Shown here: positions 24,623-32,628 of the stretch, one piece after another
Position numbering within the stretch: position 1 is the first letter of the stretch
Layout: every line of letters starts with the position of its first letter
Assembly: GCA_029264355.1 (NCBI GenBank)
Contig: JARIBW010000010.1
Coordinates: 16,989 to 80,988, forward strand
Direction: 5' to 3'
From: Collinsella sp.
GTDB taxonomy: Bacteria > Actinomycetota > Coriobacteriia > Coriobacteriales > Coriobacteriaceae
DNA length: 64,000 nucleotides
The notes under the pieces: model-generated
Told to the model about the DNA's origin: nothing
What the model saw: only the letters and a program-made list of their open reading frames with translations
Database searches by the model: none
Made by a program: the position numbers and the translations under genes

Positions 24623-25420
24623 CTATCGTTGGTTGGCGGCGGCGTAGCGGGCGCGGCTGCGCTGCTCGGGCGTCATGCGGCTGCGCGGGGAGTAGATGAC
24701 GTTGGTGCGGCAGTATTCGACGCACAGGTCGCAACCCGCGCAGATGTCGCGGTCGATGTGAAAGACCGGCGGGGTGAACGCGATGGCGGGGCAGCCGGTG
24801 ATCTGCTGGCAGCGATGACAGCTCGAGCAGGCGTACTGGTCGATCTCGACGGGCTCGGCTTGGAACTCGCCACGTTGCAGCTGGGCGCAGGGCGAGGCGA
24901 ACACGACGGCGTGGACGCCGGGCCGGGCAAGGGCCCCGTGCAGCACGTCCGAGCTTTTCTGGCTATCGAAGGGATCGACGATCGCCGCGTCGTCGCACCC
25001 GAGGTCGAGGGCGCGCGCGGCGAGCTCCTCGAGGGCGTCGACCGTGAGGAACTCGCGGCTCGAGGCGAGCACGGCGAGGACGGTGACGCGCCCCTCTCCG
25101 CGCAGCGGGCGCAGCGCCTCGGCTGCGTCCCCGGCCGCGAGGTCGGCATCGGGGATGAGGTGGATGACCGCCTCGCACGTCGGCTCTTCCGGCGTGCCGC
25201 CCGTCGGCACCGCGACCTTGTAGCGCTCGAGCAGCGCCTCCTCGCCGCCGGGGCAGGTGGTTGCGGCGGGATGCATGGGCCCGACGTTCACGCAACCGGC
25301 GTTTCCGCAGATGACGCGCTCGCGCCCGCGGCCCAGGGCCTCCTTGCAGGCGATGTAGGCGGCGCGGTGTGGGCAGCCGGGGCAGGACACGCCGGGTTGG
25401 GCCTGGTTGCGCTCGCCCAT
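24623..25420 (-). CDS. IorA-like 4Fe-4S protein lacking the TPP-binding core
   Basis: The 265-residue product resembles the ends of indolepyruvate:ferredoxin oxidoreductase subunit IorA. Near the N-terminus is CPGCPHRAAY, the hinge before the thiamine-binding domain in IorA. A pyruvate-oxidoreductase-like stretch (VVFASPCAQLQRGEF) and two ferredoxin clusters follow: CSSCHRCQQITGCPAI and CAGCDLCVEYC near residues 200-245. The thiamine-binding core expected between them is absent, with only ~150 residues of different sequence. It may be an electron carrier or a subunit needing partners. It lies between the FKBP gene and murT-gatD with short gaps, so it is probably in the same operon. Confidence 0.65.
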   Translation of the reverse strand: MGERNQAQPGVSCPGCPHRAAYIACKEALGRGRERVICGNAGCVNVGPMHPAATTCPGGEEALLERYKVAVPTGGTPEEPTCEAVIHLIPDADLAAGDAAEALRPLRGEGRVTVLAVLASSREFLTVDALEELAARALDLGCDDAAIVDPFDSQKSSDVLHGALARPGVHAVVFASPCAQLQRGEFQAEPVEIDQYACSSCHRCQQITGCPAIAFTPPVFHIDRDICAGCDLCVEYCRTNVIYSPRSRMTPEQRSRARYAAANQR

Positions 25421-25421
25421 C

Positions 25422-25874
25422 CTACGCCTCCTCGCCGGTGTAGGGCTCGCGGCTCAGCAGCTCGATCTCGAAGGTGAGCGTGTGGCCGGCCATGGGGTGG
25501 TTGAAGTCGAACAGCGTGTCGGCGTCGTCCGCCACGCGGACCACGCGGGCGAGCTGCTGATAGCCCTCGCCGTTCATGAGGTAGATGAGCTGGCCCGGGA
25601 CGAGGTCCTCGTAGTTGGGGATCTCGATGGTGGGCATCGTGTAGAGCAGGCGCGGGTCGTGCTCGCCGTAGGCGTCCTTGGGCTCAAGGCGCACGGTCTT
25701 CCTCTCGCCCGGCTCCATGCCGAGCACGGCGACCTCGAATCCGGGCATGACCTCGTGGCCGCCCTCCACATAGGTGAGCGGGGCGCGGCCGATGGTGGTG
25801 TCGAAGACCTCGCCGTCCTCGAAGGAGCCGGTGTAGTGCACCGTCACGCGGTGTTTGAGGGAGAAGTCGGTCAC
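25422..25874 (-). CDS. FKBP-type peptidyl-prolyl cis-trans isomerase (SlyD-like)
   Basis: The 150-residue protein has the SlyD-type layout: FKBP strands (VTVHYTGSFEDGEVFDTT, then EVMPGFEVAVLGMEPGE), then an inserted flap (about residues 70-120) and NHPMAGHTLTFEIELL closing the FKBP domain. It lacks the His-rich metal tail of E. coli SlyD. The start is GTG 25874, eight bases after AAAGGA; the upstream ATG has no site. It acts as a cytoplasmic folding helper. The next gene starts immediately after its stop. Confidence 0.92.
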   Translation of the reverse strand: MTDFSLKHRVTVHYTGSFEDGEVFDTTIGRAPLTYVEGGHEVMPGFEVAVLGMEPGERKTVRLEPKDAYGEHDPRLLYTMPTIEIPNYEDLVPGQLIYLMNGEGYQQLARVVRVADDADTLFDFNHPMAGHTLTFEIELLSREPYTGEEA

Positions 25875-25928
25875 GGTGGTCCTTTCAGGGTCTATGGTCA
25901 CGAAGCAAGCCTATCATGCGCCCGAGAT

Positions 25929-26969
25929 CTAAAAGCCATAACGGCGGGCAAAGTCGTCGGCCGCGGCCCTGACCCCATCGACGCCCTCCGCCCAGAGCGT
26001 GAAGTCGGGCGTGTCGGCGATGATGCCGTCGGCCTCCCACACGGCCTGGTGGGCGAGGTCCCACGCCTCGAGCGCGGGCGGTCGCACGGGCAGGTACGGG
26101 TCGTGGTAGGTGGGGTTCAGCAGGAAGAACGCACCGCCCTCGCAGCGCGCGGCGAAATCCCTGAGGGCGCGGCGCGCGCTGCGCGTCTGACCGAGCTTGT
26201 AGAGCAGCAGCGTGCGGCCGAGTCCGAACCAGGGAAGCTCCTCCACGTCCGGGCCCGCCTCCCGCACGGCCCGGAAGAACGCGTCCTCGTCCTCCAGGCG
26301 CGCGAGGGCGAGCAGCAATGTGCCCACGGCGTAATTGGGAAAGCCCTGCGCGCGCATGACGGTCCGGGCGTAGTTGGCGGCCGAGCGGTAGCGGGCGGTG
26401 AAGATGGATCCCTGGGCGAGCGCCTCCAGGATGTGGAGCCAGCCGATCAGGTCGGGGTCGGAGGCGGTGAGCTCGGCGGCGCTGAGTTCGACGCCGGATG
26501 CGTCGCGCGGCAGCGTCCCGGGGCGCCAAAGGCCGTCGACGTCCGGATCGAAGCCCGGGCGCGTCGCGATGAGCGCCTCACGCGCCTCGCGCTCGAGTTT
26601 GAGCATGTCCGAGAGGCAGGCGTCGAGGGGGACCTCGGAAAGTTGGATGGAGACGAGCCGGGCGTCCAGGCAGGTCGCGTCTTCGGCGATGATACGTGCG
26701 AGTTGCCCGCGCGCCCGGGAGAACAGCTCGCCGCGGTCGCGCTCGAATTCGTCGTCGGGCAGGCCCTCCATGCGGAAGAGCGCGTCTGCGAGCTCTCCAT
26801 GCACGCGGGAGTATGCCAGCAGCGCCCGCGCATGCGCGTTTGCGGCGTAGCGCTCGGGTTCGGCGGCGATTTGCTCGCGCACGAGCGCGCGGGCGCCCGC
26901 CGTCAAACCGGGATGCTCTTGGATATAGAGCCGTTCCAGGTACGCGGGAACATAGACACGCGGGTCCAT
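25929..26969 (-). CDS. TPR-like helical protein, function unknown (paralogue 2)
   Basis: I cannot name this protein. The 346 residues are almost all helix-forming, with repeated Ala/Leu/Arg patterns of the tetratricopeptide type (SIFTARYRSAANYARTVMR, then GTLLLALARLEDEDAFFRAV, then LLLYKLGQTRSARRALRDF). There is no signal peptide or membrane segment. Its start codon overlaps the stop of the preceding gene (TGATG), so both are made together. The two proteins have similar length and architecture and are likely distant paralogues that may pair. Confidence 0.6.
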   Translation of the reverse strand: MDPRVYVPAYLERLYIQEHPGLTAGARALVREQIAAEPERYAANAHARALLAYSRVHGELADALFRMEGLPDDEFERDRGELFSRARGQLARIIAEDATCLDARLVSIQLSEVPLDACLSDMLKLEREAREALIATRPGFDPDVDGLWRPGTLPRDASGVELSAAELTASDPDLIGWLHILEALAQGSIFTARYRSAANYARTVMRAQGFPNYAVGTLLLALARLEDEDAFFRAVREAGPDVEELPWFGLGRTLLLYKLGQTRSARRALRDFAARCEGGAFFLLNPTYHDPYLPVRPPALEAWDLAHQAVWEADGIIADTPDFTLWAEGVDGVRAAADDFARRYGF

Positions 26970-28051
26970 CAGCGTGCACCTCCACTCGGGTTGCCGCCCT
27001 CGGCTTGGGCGATCATGGCGCGATCCTGGTCGGTGAGCGCGGCCTGCACCAGTTCGTGATCGGCGATCCAGACGGCGAAGCTGGCGGCGTCGGGCGTGCC
27101 CATGCCCTCCTGGAGCAGGGGCGTCGCTTCCGAGAGCGCGAGTATCAGCTCGTCATCACCGTCGGGTTGCACGTGCACGCGCGAGAACATGCCATCGGGA
27201 AACTCGGCCTGGAAGTAGAGCGCTTGGGCGGGGTGGGGGTAGGAGCGCATGAGGGCCCGCAGGACCGCGGTGGCGCGGTCGAAATCGAAGGCGCGGTAGG
27301 CGAGGCTCATCTCGGTGATGAGGGACCACGCATCGGGCCGATGGCCGCCGAGGCGTCCGGAACGGCAGGAGGCGCGGTCCTGGTAGGCGGCGGCGTGACG
27401 CGACCGGTAGAGCTCGAGCTCCCCGGGCTCGACCTCGAGCTTGCCCAGCGCGAGCATGCCGGTGTGGCGCGCCCCGGCCGGGTCGAGCGGGTTGGCCTCG
27501 AGGGCGCCCTCGGCGTAGGAGAGCGCCATGCGGTAGCGTCCGGCAATGAGCAGGCGCGAGGCGAGCGCGGCGAGCCAGCGCTGGTGCGCGCGCCTCCCAA
27601 GATCGCGGGCGAACTCCCGTTCATAGGGGTCGGCGGCGTTCTCGATGAGCGCCTGCAGGTCCTTTTCGACCGCGGGGAGGTTCTCGATGAGATAGTCGAT
27701 GAGCGAATCGTCGGAAGTGGAGCGGATGGTGGCGAGCATGCGCTGCGCGTCCCAGTTCCCGGGGTCGAGCTCGACGGCCTCGCGCAGGTAATCTTCGGCC
27801 TGGGCGAACAGTTGCTCGGCCTCCGCCTCGGAGGGGGCGAAGGGAGCGCGGTAATCCGCGAGTTCGGTTGCCATGGCGACGAGGTGGAACGATCGGTCCC
27901 GGTCGGTGTGGATGAGGGCCGCCGGGTCGAGGCGGTAGGTCTCGCCGGCGCGCTCGATGAAGGCGGCGTCGCTCGAGGGGTCGGCGCCCTCGCGCTCCAT
28001 GGCGGCGAGGATGAGCCGCAGGCAGTCCTCTTGGACGGGATCGAATGCCAT
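26969..28051 (-). CDS. TPR-like helical protein, function unknown (paralogue 1)
   Basis: A 360-residue protein of helical repeats (EQLFAQAEDYLREAVELDP, then YRMALSYAEGALEANPLDP, then FDFDRATAVLRALMRSYPHP) typical of tetratricopeptide arrays. No catalytic motif, signal peptide or transmembrane segment is visible. The start ATG 28051 has GGAGC close upstream. The next gene begins within its stop codon. TPR proteins usually scaffold complexes; no partner is evident other than its coupled neighbour. Confidence 0.6.
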   Translation of the reverse strand: MAFDPVQEDCLRLILAAMEREGADPSSDAAFIERAGETYRLDPAALIHTDRDRSFHLVAMATELADYRAPFAPSEAEAEQLFAQAEDYLREAVELDPGNWDAQRMLATIRSTSDDSLIDYLIENLPAVEKDLQALIENAADPYEREFARDLGRRAHQRWLAALASRLLIAGRYRMALSYAEGALEANPLDPAGARHTGMLALGKLEVEPGELELYRSRHAAAYQDRASCRSGRLGGHRPDAWSLITEMSLAYRAFDFDRATAVLRALMRSYPHPAQALYFQAEFPDGMFSRVHVQPDGDDELILALSEATPLLQEGMGTPDAASFAVWIADHELVQAALTDQDRAMIAQAEGGNPSGGAR

Positions 28052-28202
28052 GTCGCTCCTAGTCGATACGGTGCGGATGCGCGCTCAGGCGGCGCGTCGG
28101 TGCGGGTGGTTCGGCGGCGCATCGCCGCGCGATGGGATGGCCGCGATGGGAGCGCGGCTCGTCTCGATGACCTTTTAGTTTACCGATTGGCGGGCGGGGA
28201 GA

Positions 28203-28619
28203 CTACCGCAGCGCGGCGGCGTCCGATTCTTCCGCAACAACTTCAACGACCAGCCCGTGGGGAAGGCACACGATCTGCTCGCCGACCCGCGAGATGGGGG
28301 CATGCTCGACGCAGACCTGGTTGGCGCAGTCGGCGCTTTCCACCTCGACGCGGCCCCCCGAGATCGAGATGGTGTTCTCGCCGCCGCGGGCATCGGGGCC
28401 GCTGCCGGTGCCGGGCGTCTCGACGGTGAAGACGACGTCGTGCGAGAGGTCGTCGACGCGACGGAAACCGTCCTTGGACTGGGTGACGACGACCGGGCCG
28501 TTCGCCGACGCATCCCTACCGTTCGCGTAGTTTGCGAGCCACCACGCACCGCCGCCCACGAGGGCGATCAAAAGTGCGGCTATCAGGCATAAATCGCCGA
28601 TTTTCAGGCGGTGCTTCAC
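28203..28619 (-). CDS. Membrane-anchored NusG domain II protein
   Basis: The 138-residue product begins with a basic segment and one hydrophobic helix (residues about 7-29, LCLIAALLIALVGGGAWWLA). A linker and an extracytoplasmic NusG_II domain follow, with the characteristic SADCANQVCVEHAPI near residue 98 and GEQIVCLPHGLVVEV. The start is GTG 28619, where the hydrophobic segment begins. The domain family is common in anaerobes, often next to electron-transport (Rnf, FMN) genes, but its role is unknown. A longer frame continues far upstream on this strand but is antisense to real genes. Confidence 0.82.
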   Translation of the reverse strand: MKHRLKIGDLCLIAALLIALVGGGAWWLANYANGRDASANGPVVVTQSKDGFRRVDDLSHDVVFTVETPGTGSGPDARGGENTISISGGRVEVESADCANQVCVEHAPISRVGEQIVCLPHGLVVEVVAEESDAAALR

Positions 28620-28892
28620 GGGTGCCTCTTTCGGGTCATGTAGTCCAACCAACCATGTTACCAGGTCTTTTGACTGCCCGTCTCCGAGATGGCCCATGCG
28701 CTCGAGCATGGTGGCCCGGGGCTCGGAGCGATAAAATACGTGTGTCTGCGGGCGCGTCGCCATTCGATGATAAAACGATACAGCGTCGAAGGCCGAACGA
28801 GCCACCCGCACTCGGATACGGTCCTTACGCGGAGCCGAAAAGAGGGGCTCCGCGCGTGAACGCGGGGTGGCCCGCGACTTGGGAGGTACGCA

Positions 28893-30107
28893 ATGGGACG
28901 CTTTACCAATCCTCGTGATCTGTACTTCGGCGAAGGTGCCCGCCATGAGGTCAAGAACCTGCGCGGCGAGCGAGCCATGATCGTGACCGGCGGCGGCTCG
29001 ATGCGCCGCGGCGGTTTCCTGCAGGACGTCGAGGCCGACCTCAAGGAGGCCGGTTTCGAGGTCGAGATCTTCGAGGGGGTCGAGTCCGACCCGTCCGTCG
29101 AGACGGTCATGAAGGGCGCCAAGGCCATGGAGGCCTTCCAGCCCGATTGGGTCATCGGCATCGGCGGCGGATCGCCCATCGACGCGGCCAAGGCCATGTG
29201 GCTGTTCTACGAGTACCCCGAGGAGACCTTCGAGCAGGCGGTCGTGCCCTTCTCCTTCCCGGAGCTTCGCACCAAGGCGCGCTTCTGCGCCATCGCCTCC
29301 ACCTCCGGAACCGCGACCGAGGTCACCGCTTTCTCCGTCATCACCGATTATGAGAACGGCATCAAGTACCCGCTGGCCGATTTCAACATCACCCCCGACG
29401 TCGCCATCGTCGACCCCGAGCTCACCTACACCATGCCCGCCAAGCTCTGCGCCCACACCGGTATGGATGCGCTGACCCATGCCATCGAGGCCTATGTTTC
29501 CACCGCCGGCTCCATGTACACCGACGGCAACGCGCTGCACGCCATCCGCGAGATCGTCGAGTGGCTGCCCAAGTCCTATCAGGGCGACCATGAGGCCCGC
29601 GCCCATATGCACGACGCCCAGTGCATCGCCGGCATCGCCTTCTCGAGCGGCCTGCTCGGCATCGTCCACTCCATGGCCCACAAGACCGGCGCCGCCTTCA
29701 CCGGCGACCATATCATCCACGGCTGCGCCAACGCCATGTACCTGGGCAAGGTCATCCAATTCAACGCGAAGGACGAGCGCGCCCGGGCTCGCTACGCCTT
29801 CATCGCCAAGGACGTCTTGCACCTCGCCGGCGAGACCGAGGAGGAGCTCGTCGAGGCCCTGGTCCAGAAGATCCGCGACCTCAACGATGCGCTGGACATC
29901 CCGCAGGGCATCAAGAACTACGGTCAGTCCGGCGTGAAGGCCGACGAGTCGATCATCGACTACGGTGAGTTCGAGGCCAAGAAGGCCAACGTCGCCGCTC
30001 ATGCCATCCTCGACGCTTGCACCGGCTCCAACCCGCGCACCCCGACGCAGGAGGAGATGGAGCAGCTGCTCGAGTGCGTGTACAACGACACCCCGGTGAC
30101 GTTCTAG
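28893..30107 (+). CDS. Iron-containing alcohol dehydrogenase
   Basis: A 404-residue group III (iron-activated) alcohol dehydrogenase that interconverts aldehydes and alcohols with NAD(P)H. Visible motifs are the nucleotide-binding GIGGGSPIDAAKAM near residue 88 and STSGTATEVTAFSVI near 135. Metal ligands lie in GMDALTHAIEAYVS (Asp, His) near 190 and in GIVHSMAHKTGAAF and DHIIHGCANAMYL near 255-280. GGGAGG lies before ATG 28893. It is a single gene with its own terminator. The substrate (ethanol, butanol or other) cannot be told from sequence; a fermentative redox role is likely. Confidence 0.93.
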   Translation: MGRFTNPRDLYFGEGARHEVKNLRGERAMIVTGGGSMRRGGFLQDVEADLKEAGFEVEIFEGVESDPSVETVMKGAKAMEAFQPDWVIGIGGGSPIDAAKAMWLFYEYPEETFEQAVVPFSFPELRTKARFCAIASTSGTATEVTAFSVITDYENGIKYPLADFNITPDVAIVDPELTYTMPAKLCAHTGMDALTHAIEAYVSTAGSMYTDGNALHAIREIVEWLPKSYQGDHEARAHMHDAQCIAGIAFSSGLLGIVHSMAHKTGAAFTGDHIIHGCANAMYLGKVIQFNAKDERARARYAFIAKDVLHLAGETEEELVEALVQKIRDLNDALDIPQGIKNYGQSGVKADESIIDYGEFEAKKANVAAHAILDACTGSNPRTPTQEEMEQLLECVYNDTPVTF

Positions 30108-30115
30108 CATCGCAT

Positions 30116-30225
30116 CGGCTGCCCGGCTCGAGGGTCGTGGCGGCTGCTCGGCGGTCGCGCCGGTTGCCCGGCTCGAGGGTCGTGGCGGCTGCACGTCGGC
30201 CGCGTCGGTTGCCCGGCGGTCGCGC
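30116..30225 (+). repeat. 45-bp tandem repeat (~2.4 copies)
   Basis: Units at 30116-30160 and 30161-30205 match except for a few bases (CGGYTGCCCGGCTCGAGGGT core). A third, shortened unit follows at 30206-30225. It lies between the alcohol dehydrogenase stop and its terminator. Confidence 0.85.
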
Positions 30226-30251
30226 CGGCTGCTTGAAGCGATTTTTTGCTC

Positions 30252-30294
30252 AGAAGCCCGATGGCGCTTTGACTGGCCATCGGGCTTCTTTTTG
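30252..30294 (+). terminator. Intrinsic terminator after the alcohol dehydrogenase gene
   Basis: AGAAGCCCGATGGC pairs with GCCATCGGGCTTCT, followed by TTTTT. Confidence 0.92.
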
Positions 30295-30395
30295 CGTCGC
30301 GCCTGCGGCGGCCCGCGTTGATCTGCGGCGGGCCGTTTCGGGTCGCATTGCAACCGTGTTGACCCGTGTTGACCTGCCGCACTGATTTCATATCG

Positions 30396-31391
30396 CTAAT
30401 TTGGGAGATCTTTGCGGCGAGGAACGCCGGCGGCGGTTAGCAATCGTTCGAAATACGCCGTGTCGAGCACATCTCGCATGCCGAATCTGACGACTTTGGA
30501 GCCACTTAGGCAAAGATGGGACTCCCTGCGCCGCTCCGCCGCAAGCACGCGTATGGTCGAGTCGAGTCCTTTGCACGCTCCGTCTCCGCCGCCCTTATGA
30601 TACTTGCCGAGCCCGTCGAGCTCCCCGATGATCCAGCTTCCGTCCTCAAGCCGCCAGCCGAAGTCTCCGCGCTTGGGGTTGCCCGGTTCCATCGGATCGA
30701 AAATCTCGACCTGCAGCTGCGGCGCAGCGAATCCGAGTTCGATCATCGCGGCACGTGCAATCGATTCCCCGCCATTCTCGCTTCGCCCGTCTGCCCATGC
30801 GATGGTCCCGCGAGCCCGCCGAACGCCTCGCCGCCCCTTGCCGTCCTCTTCGATCCAGCGCGCGATCTCTCGCCTGCTCGCCAATTCCCAATGGATTGCG
30901 GAATCGGCGATTGCCAGCCCTATTTGAAAGCTGGAAGCGCAAAGGCAGTCGACAAGCGTTTTTCGCAGCGAGGTGACGCGCACTCCCATATTCAGCACGA
31001 TGTCTTGCGGGGCGAGCTGGAGACGATGCCGAACGAGCGGGGATTCGGGTCGATTCGCTCCGTTGGCGCAGTAGTGCACAAAGTCGAGGGCGGTGTTCGG
31101 CACCTGAAGTCCAAGGATCACGGCCGCCGAGTATCCGCAGAACACCCAGTTTGGATGTAGAAGCCCGAGCGTGCGAATCGTGCGAACGGCGCGCTCGCGA
31201 ACAGATGCGGCCTCGAAAGCGCTTCTCCGTCCGTACATTCCCCTGTAGGGGGATGCGAGCTCGCCCGCGGCGAGCCGACGGCGCAGCAAGACCTCCTCGG
31301 CATGACTCGCGGGGGTCAGCCACAGACCCTGCGCCTCCGCTCGATCGAGACGGGCGGACAGGTTGTCGGCGGTCTCGCTCAGAAGCATCAT
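30396..31391 (-). CDS. AbiEi-like / DUF559-type protein with PD-(D/E)xK-like C-terminus
   Basis: The 331-residue protein has an N-terminal winged-helix-like part with the SPYRGMYGRRSAFE motif (about residues 46-60) typical of AbiEi-family antitoxin-like proteins. Its C-terminal part (about 205-300) looks like a very-short-patch-repair/DUF559 nuclease fold: GGESIARAAMIELGF, then KRGDFGWRLEDG, then GELDGLGKYH. That is a Glu, Asp, Glu-x-Asp arrangement. No toxin partner (AbiEii) is adjacent. Actinobacteria carry many such solo copies. It may bind DNA or act as a nuclease; neither is shown. Two ATGs (31391, 31388) sit very close to GGAGG, so the start is slightly uncertain. Confidence 0.7.
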   Translation of the reverse strand: MMLLSETADNLSARLDRAEAQGLWLTPASHAEEVLLRRRLAAGELASPYRGMYGRRSAFEAASVRERAVRTIRTLGLLHPNWVFCGYSAAVILGLQVPNTALDFVHYCANGANRPESPLVRHRLQLAPQDIVLNMGVRVTSLRKTLVDCLCASSFQIGLAIADSAIHWELASRREIARWIEEDGKGRRGVRRARGTIAWADGRSENGGESIARAAMIELGFAAPQLQVEIFDPMEPGNPKRGDFGWRLEDGSWIIGELDGLGKYHKGGGDGACKGLDSTIRVLAAERRRESHLCLSGSKVVRFGMRDVLDTAYFERLLTAAGVPRRKDLPN

Positions 31392-31752
31392 CCTCCAAGT
31401 CCCATCAATCGATGTCCGCGCCCGCTCCTGGACGATGCTCGCCGGCGCATGCGTTCAACTGCCTCAACCGTAGCGCCGGAAGGGGGTGGACAATCCTGCC
31501 ACTCTTCAATCCGAAAACTGACCGCGCAGGTGGTGCGCGGTGGAGGGGTGCGTGCAATTCGGCGGGCGGTTGGATATGACGGGCAGACGCGCGGCAGGCG
31601 CGGAGTTCTCCACAGGCAGCTGCGGAGTTCTCCACAGCCGGATTGGCTGCTATCCACATGCGTCGATGCATTTGGCGCGCTTGGGGCTCTGGGGGCCATT
31701 TTTCGTCCGGAGAGGCGGCGTCATGTCGTTCCAGCGCGGCGTCTGTTCCCGA
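31392..31752. other. Intergenic region without a supported gene
   Basis: Only short, overlapping open frames are seen. It should hold the promoter of the minus-strand gene. Inside it CGGAGTTCTCCACA occurs twice 20 bp apart (around 31603-31637). Confidence 0.5.
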
Positions 31753-31804
31753 GATGCAACCAAAGTCACATATCCGGGGCATATTTTGTGACTTTTGTTG
31801 CATC
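31753..31804. repeat. AAGTCAC-family palindrome, copy 1
   Basis: GATGCAAC-CAAAGTCAC-ATAT pairs with ATAT-TTTGTGACTTTT-GTTGCATC around CCGGGGC, giving a long imperfect hairpin. The right flank ATCTCGGCG recurs in another copy. Confidence 0.85.
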
Positions 31805-31806
31805 TC

Positions 31807-31946
31807 GGCGGCCGTGGGCTGGTGCCGGCGACCGTGGGCTGGTGCCGGCGGCCGTGGGCTGGTGCCGGCGGCTTTGGGCGAGCCCCGGCGGCTTTGGGCG
31901 AGCCCCGGCGGCGATGGGCTGGTGCCGGCGGTTTTGGGGCGAGCGC
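31807..31946 (+). repeat. 20-bp minisatellite, seven units
   Basis: Seven consecutive 20-bp units begin GGCGRCCGTGGGCTGGTGCC or the variant GGCGGCTTTGGGCGAGCCCC. The two variants are arranged in blocks. The array starts directly beside AAGTCAC-family copy 1 and ends about 65 bp before copy 2. Confidence 0.9.
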
Positions 31947-32012
31947 AGGGCTCGAGGTCTTCGGTCGCGCTCGGGCAATCTGAAAAAGGATGTCCAAACA
32001 GATTGCATCGAG

Positions 32013-32063
32013 GTGCATCCGAAGTCACGATTTGCGCATCGATTTGGTGATTTTGGTTATATC
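32013..32063. repeat. AAGTCAC-family palindrome, copy 2 (degenerate)
   Basis: GCATCCGAAGTCACGAT and ATCGATTTGGTGATTTTGG keep the same order as copy 1, followed by the shared TTATATCTCG flank, but pairing is less perfect. Confidence 0.65.
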
Positions 32064-32098
32064 TCGCTGGGGAGAGAAAGCCGGGCGGGGGGATTCCG

Positions 32099-32104
32099 TT
32101 ATAC
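32099..32104 (+). promoter_or_regulatory. -10 element of the tRNA-Val promoter
   Basis: TATACT lies 11 bp before the tRNA 5' end, the same spacing as at tRNA-Glu. Confidence 0.5.
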
Positions 32105-32115
32105 TCTGCAAACGC

Positions 32116-32191
32116 GGGCGATTGGCGCAACGGTTAGCGCAGGTGCTTTACACGCACAAGGCTGGGGGTTCGAATCCCTCATCGCCCACCA
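32116..32191 (+). tRNA. tRNA-Val (TAC)
   Basis: Acceptor GGGCGAT/ATCGCCC, anticodon loop CTTTACACG giving TAC, T-arm GGGGGTTCGAATCCCTC, discriminator A and encoded CCA. Confidence 0.96.
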
Positions 32192-32236
32192 TGTGATGTT
32201 GACGCGGGGGCTGCACGGGCCCTCGCGTTTTTTGCA

Positions 32237-32308
32237 CGCGGGCTTCGACCTGAGCGCGGGCTTCGGTTGACGCGCGGGCTTCGACCTGAGCGCGGGCTTC
32301 GACCCGTG
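32237..32308 (+). repeat. 18-bp tandem repeat, four units
   Basis: Four units of CGCGGGCTTCGACCTGAG and close variants lie directly after tRNA-Val. Confidence 0.9.
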
Positions 32309-32628
32309 CCGTTTATGGCATTCAACCCACATCGCGCGCATACCGGAGGGCGTCCCGCCGCGAGCTCGGCCCCGAGTTTCATGGGATGCCTGAGGGGGAG
32401 GGGTTCGCCGACGCTGCCCGATCGGCGCTCGAGCCTCATGAACCTCGGGCTTTATCGCGGCCGACCGGAGGGACTCGGGCCGCTCGCCGAGCCTCGGGCT
32501 TTATCATGGCCGTTCGGAAGAGATCGGGCCGCTCCCTCGTCCCAATCGTTTTGGTTGGGTCGCTCGCCCCGTCCCAATCGTTTTGGCTATGATGGATGGG
32601 ACGAATCTGCATCGCGAGAAAGGCTGCC
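32309..32628. other. Repeat-rich spacer before the HAD gene
   Basis: No gene is supported. It contains two copies of CCTCGGGCTTTATC(G/A) 50 bp apart (around 32443-32510) and two copies of CGTCCCAATCGTTTTGG 34 bp apart (around 32540-32586). Confidence 0.6.

Noticed and set aside
28203..30353. 716-codon minus-strand frame ending in the NusG_II protein
   Set aside because: Only the last 138 codons have the domain and a membrane helix; the rest is antisense to the alcohol dehydrogenase gene.
31807..31946. CRISPR array
   Set aside because: Units are 20 bp directly abutting with no unique spacers, and no cas genes are present.
31302..32270. 322-codon frame through the intergenic repeats
   Set aside because: It runs across the minisatellite, two palindromes and tRNA-Val; its repeats in protein are by-products of the 20-bp DNA repeat.
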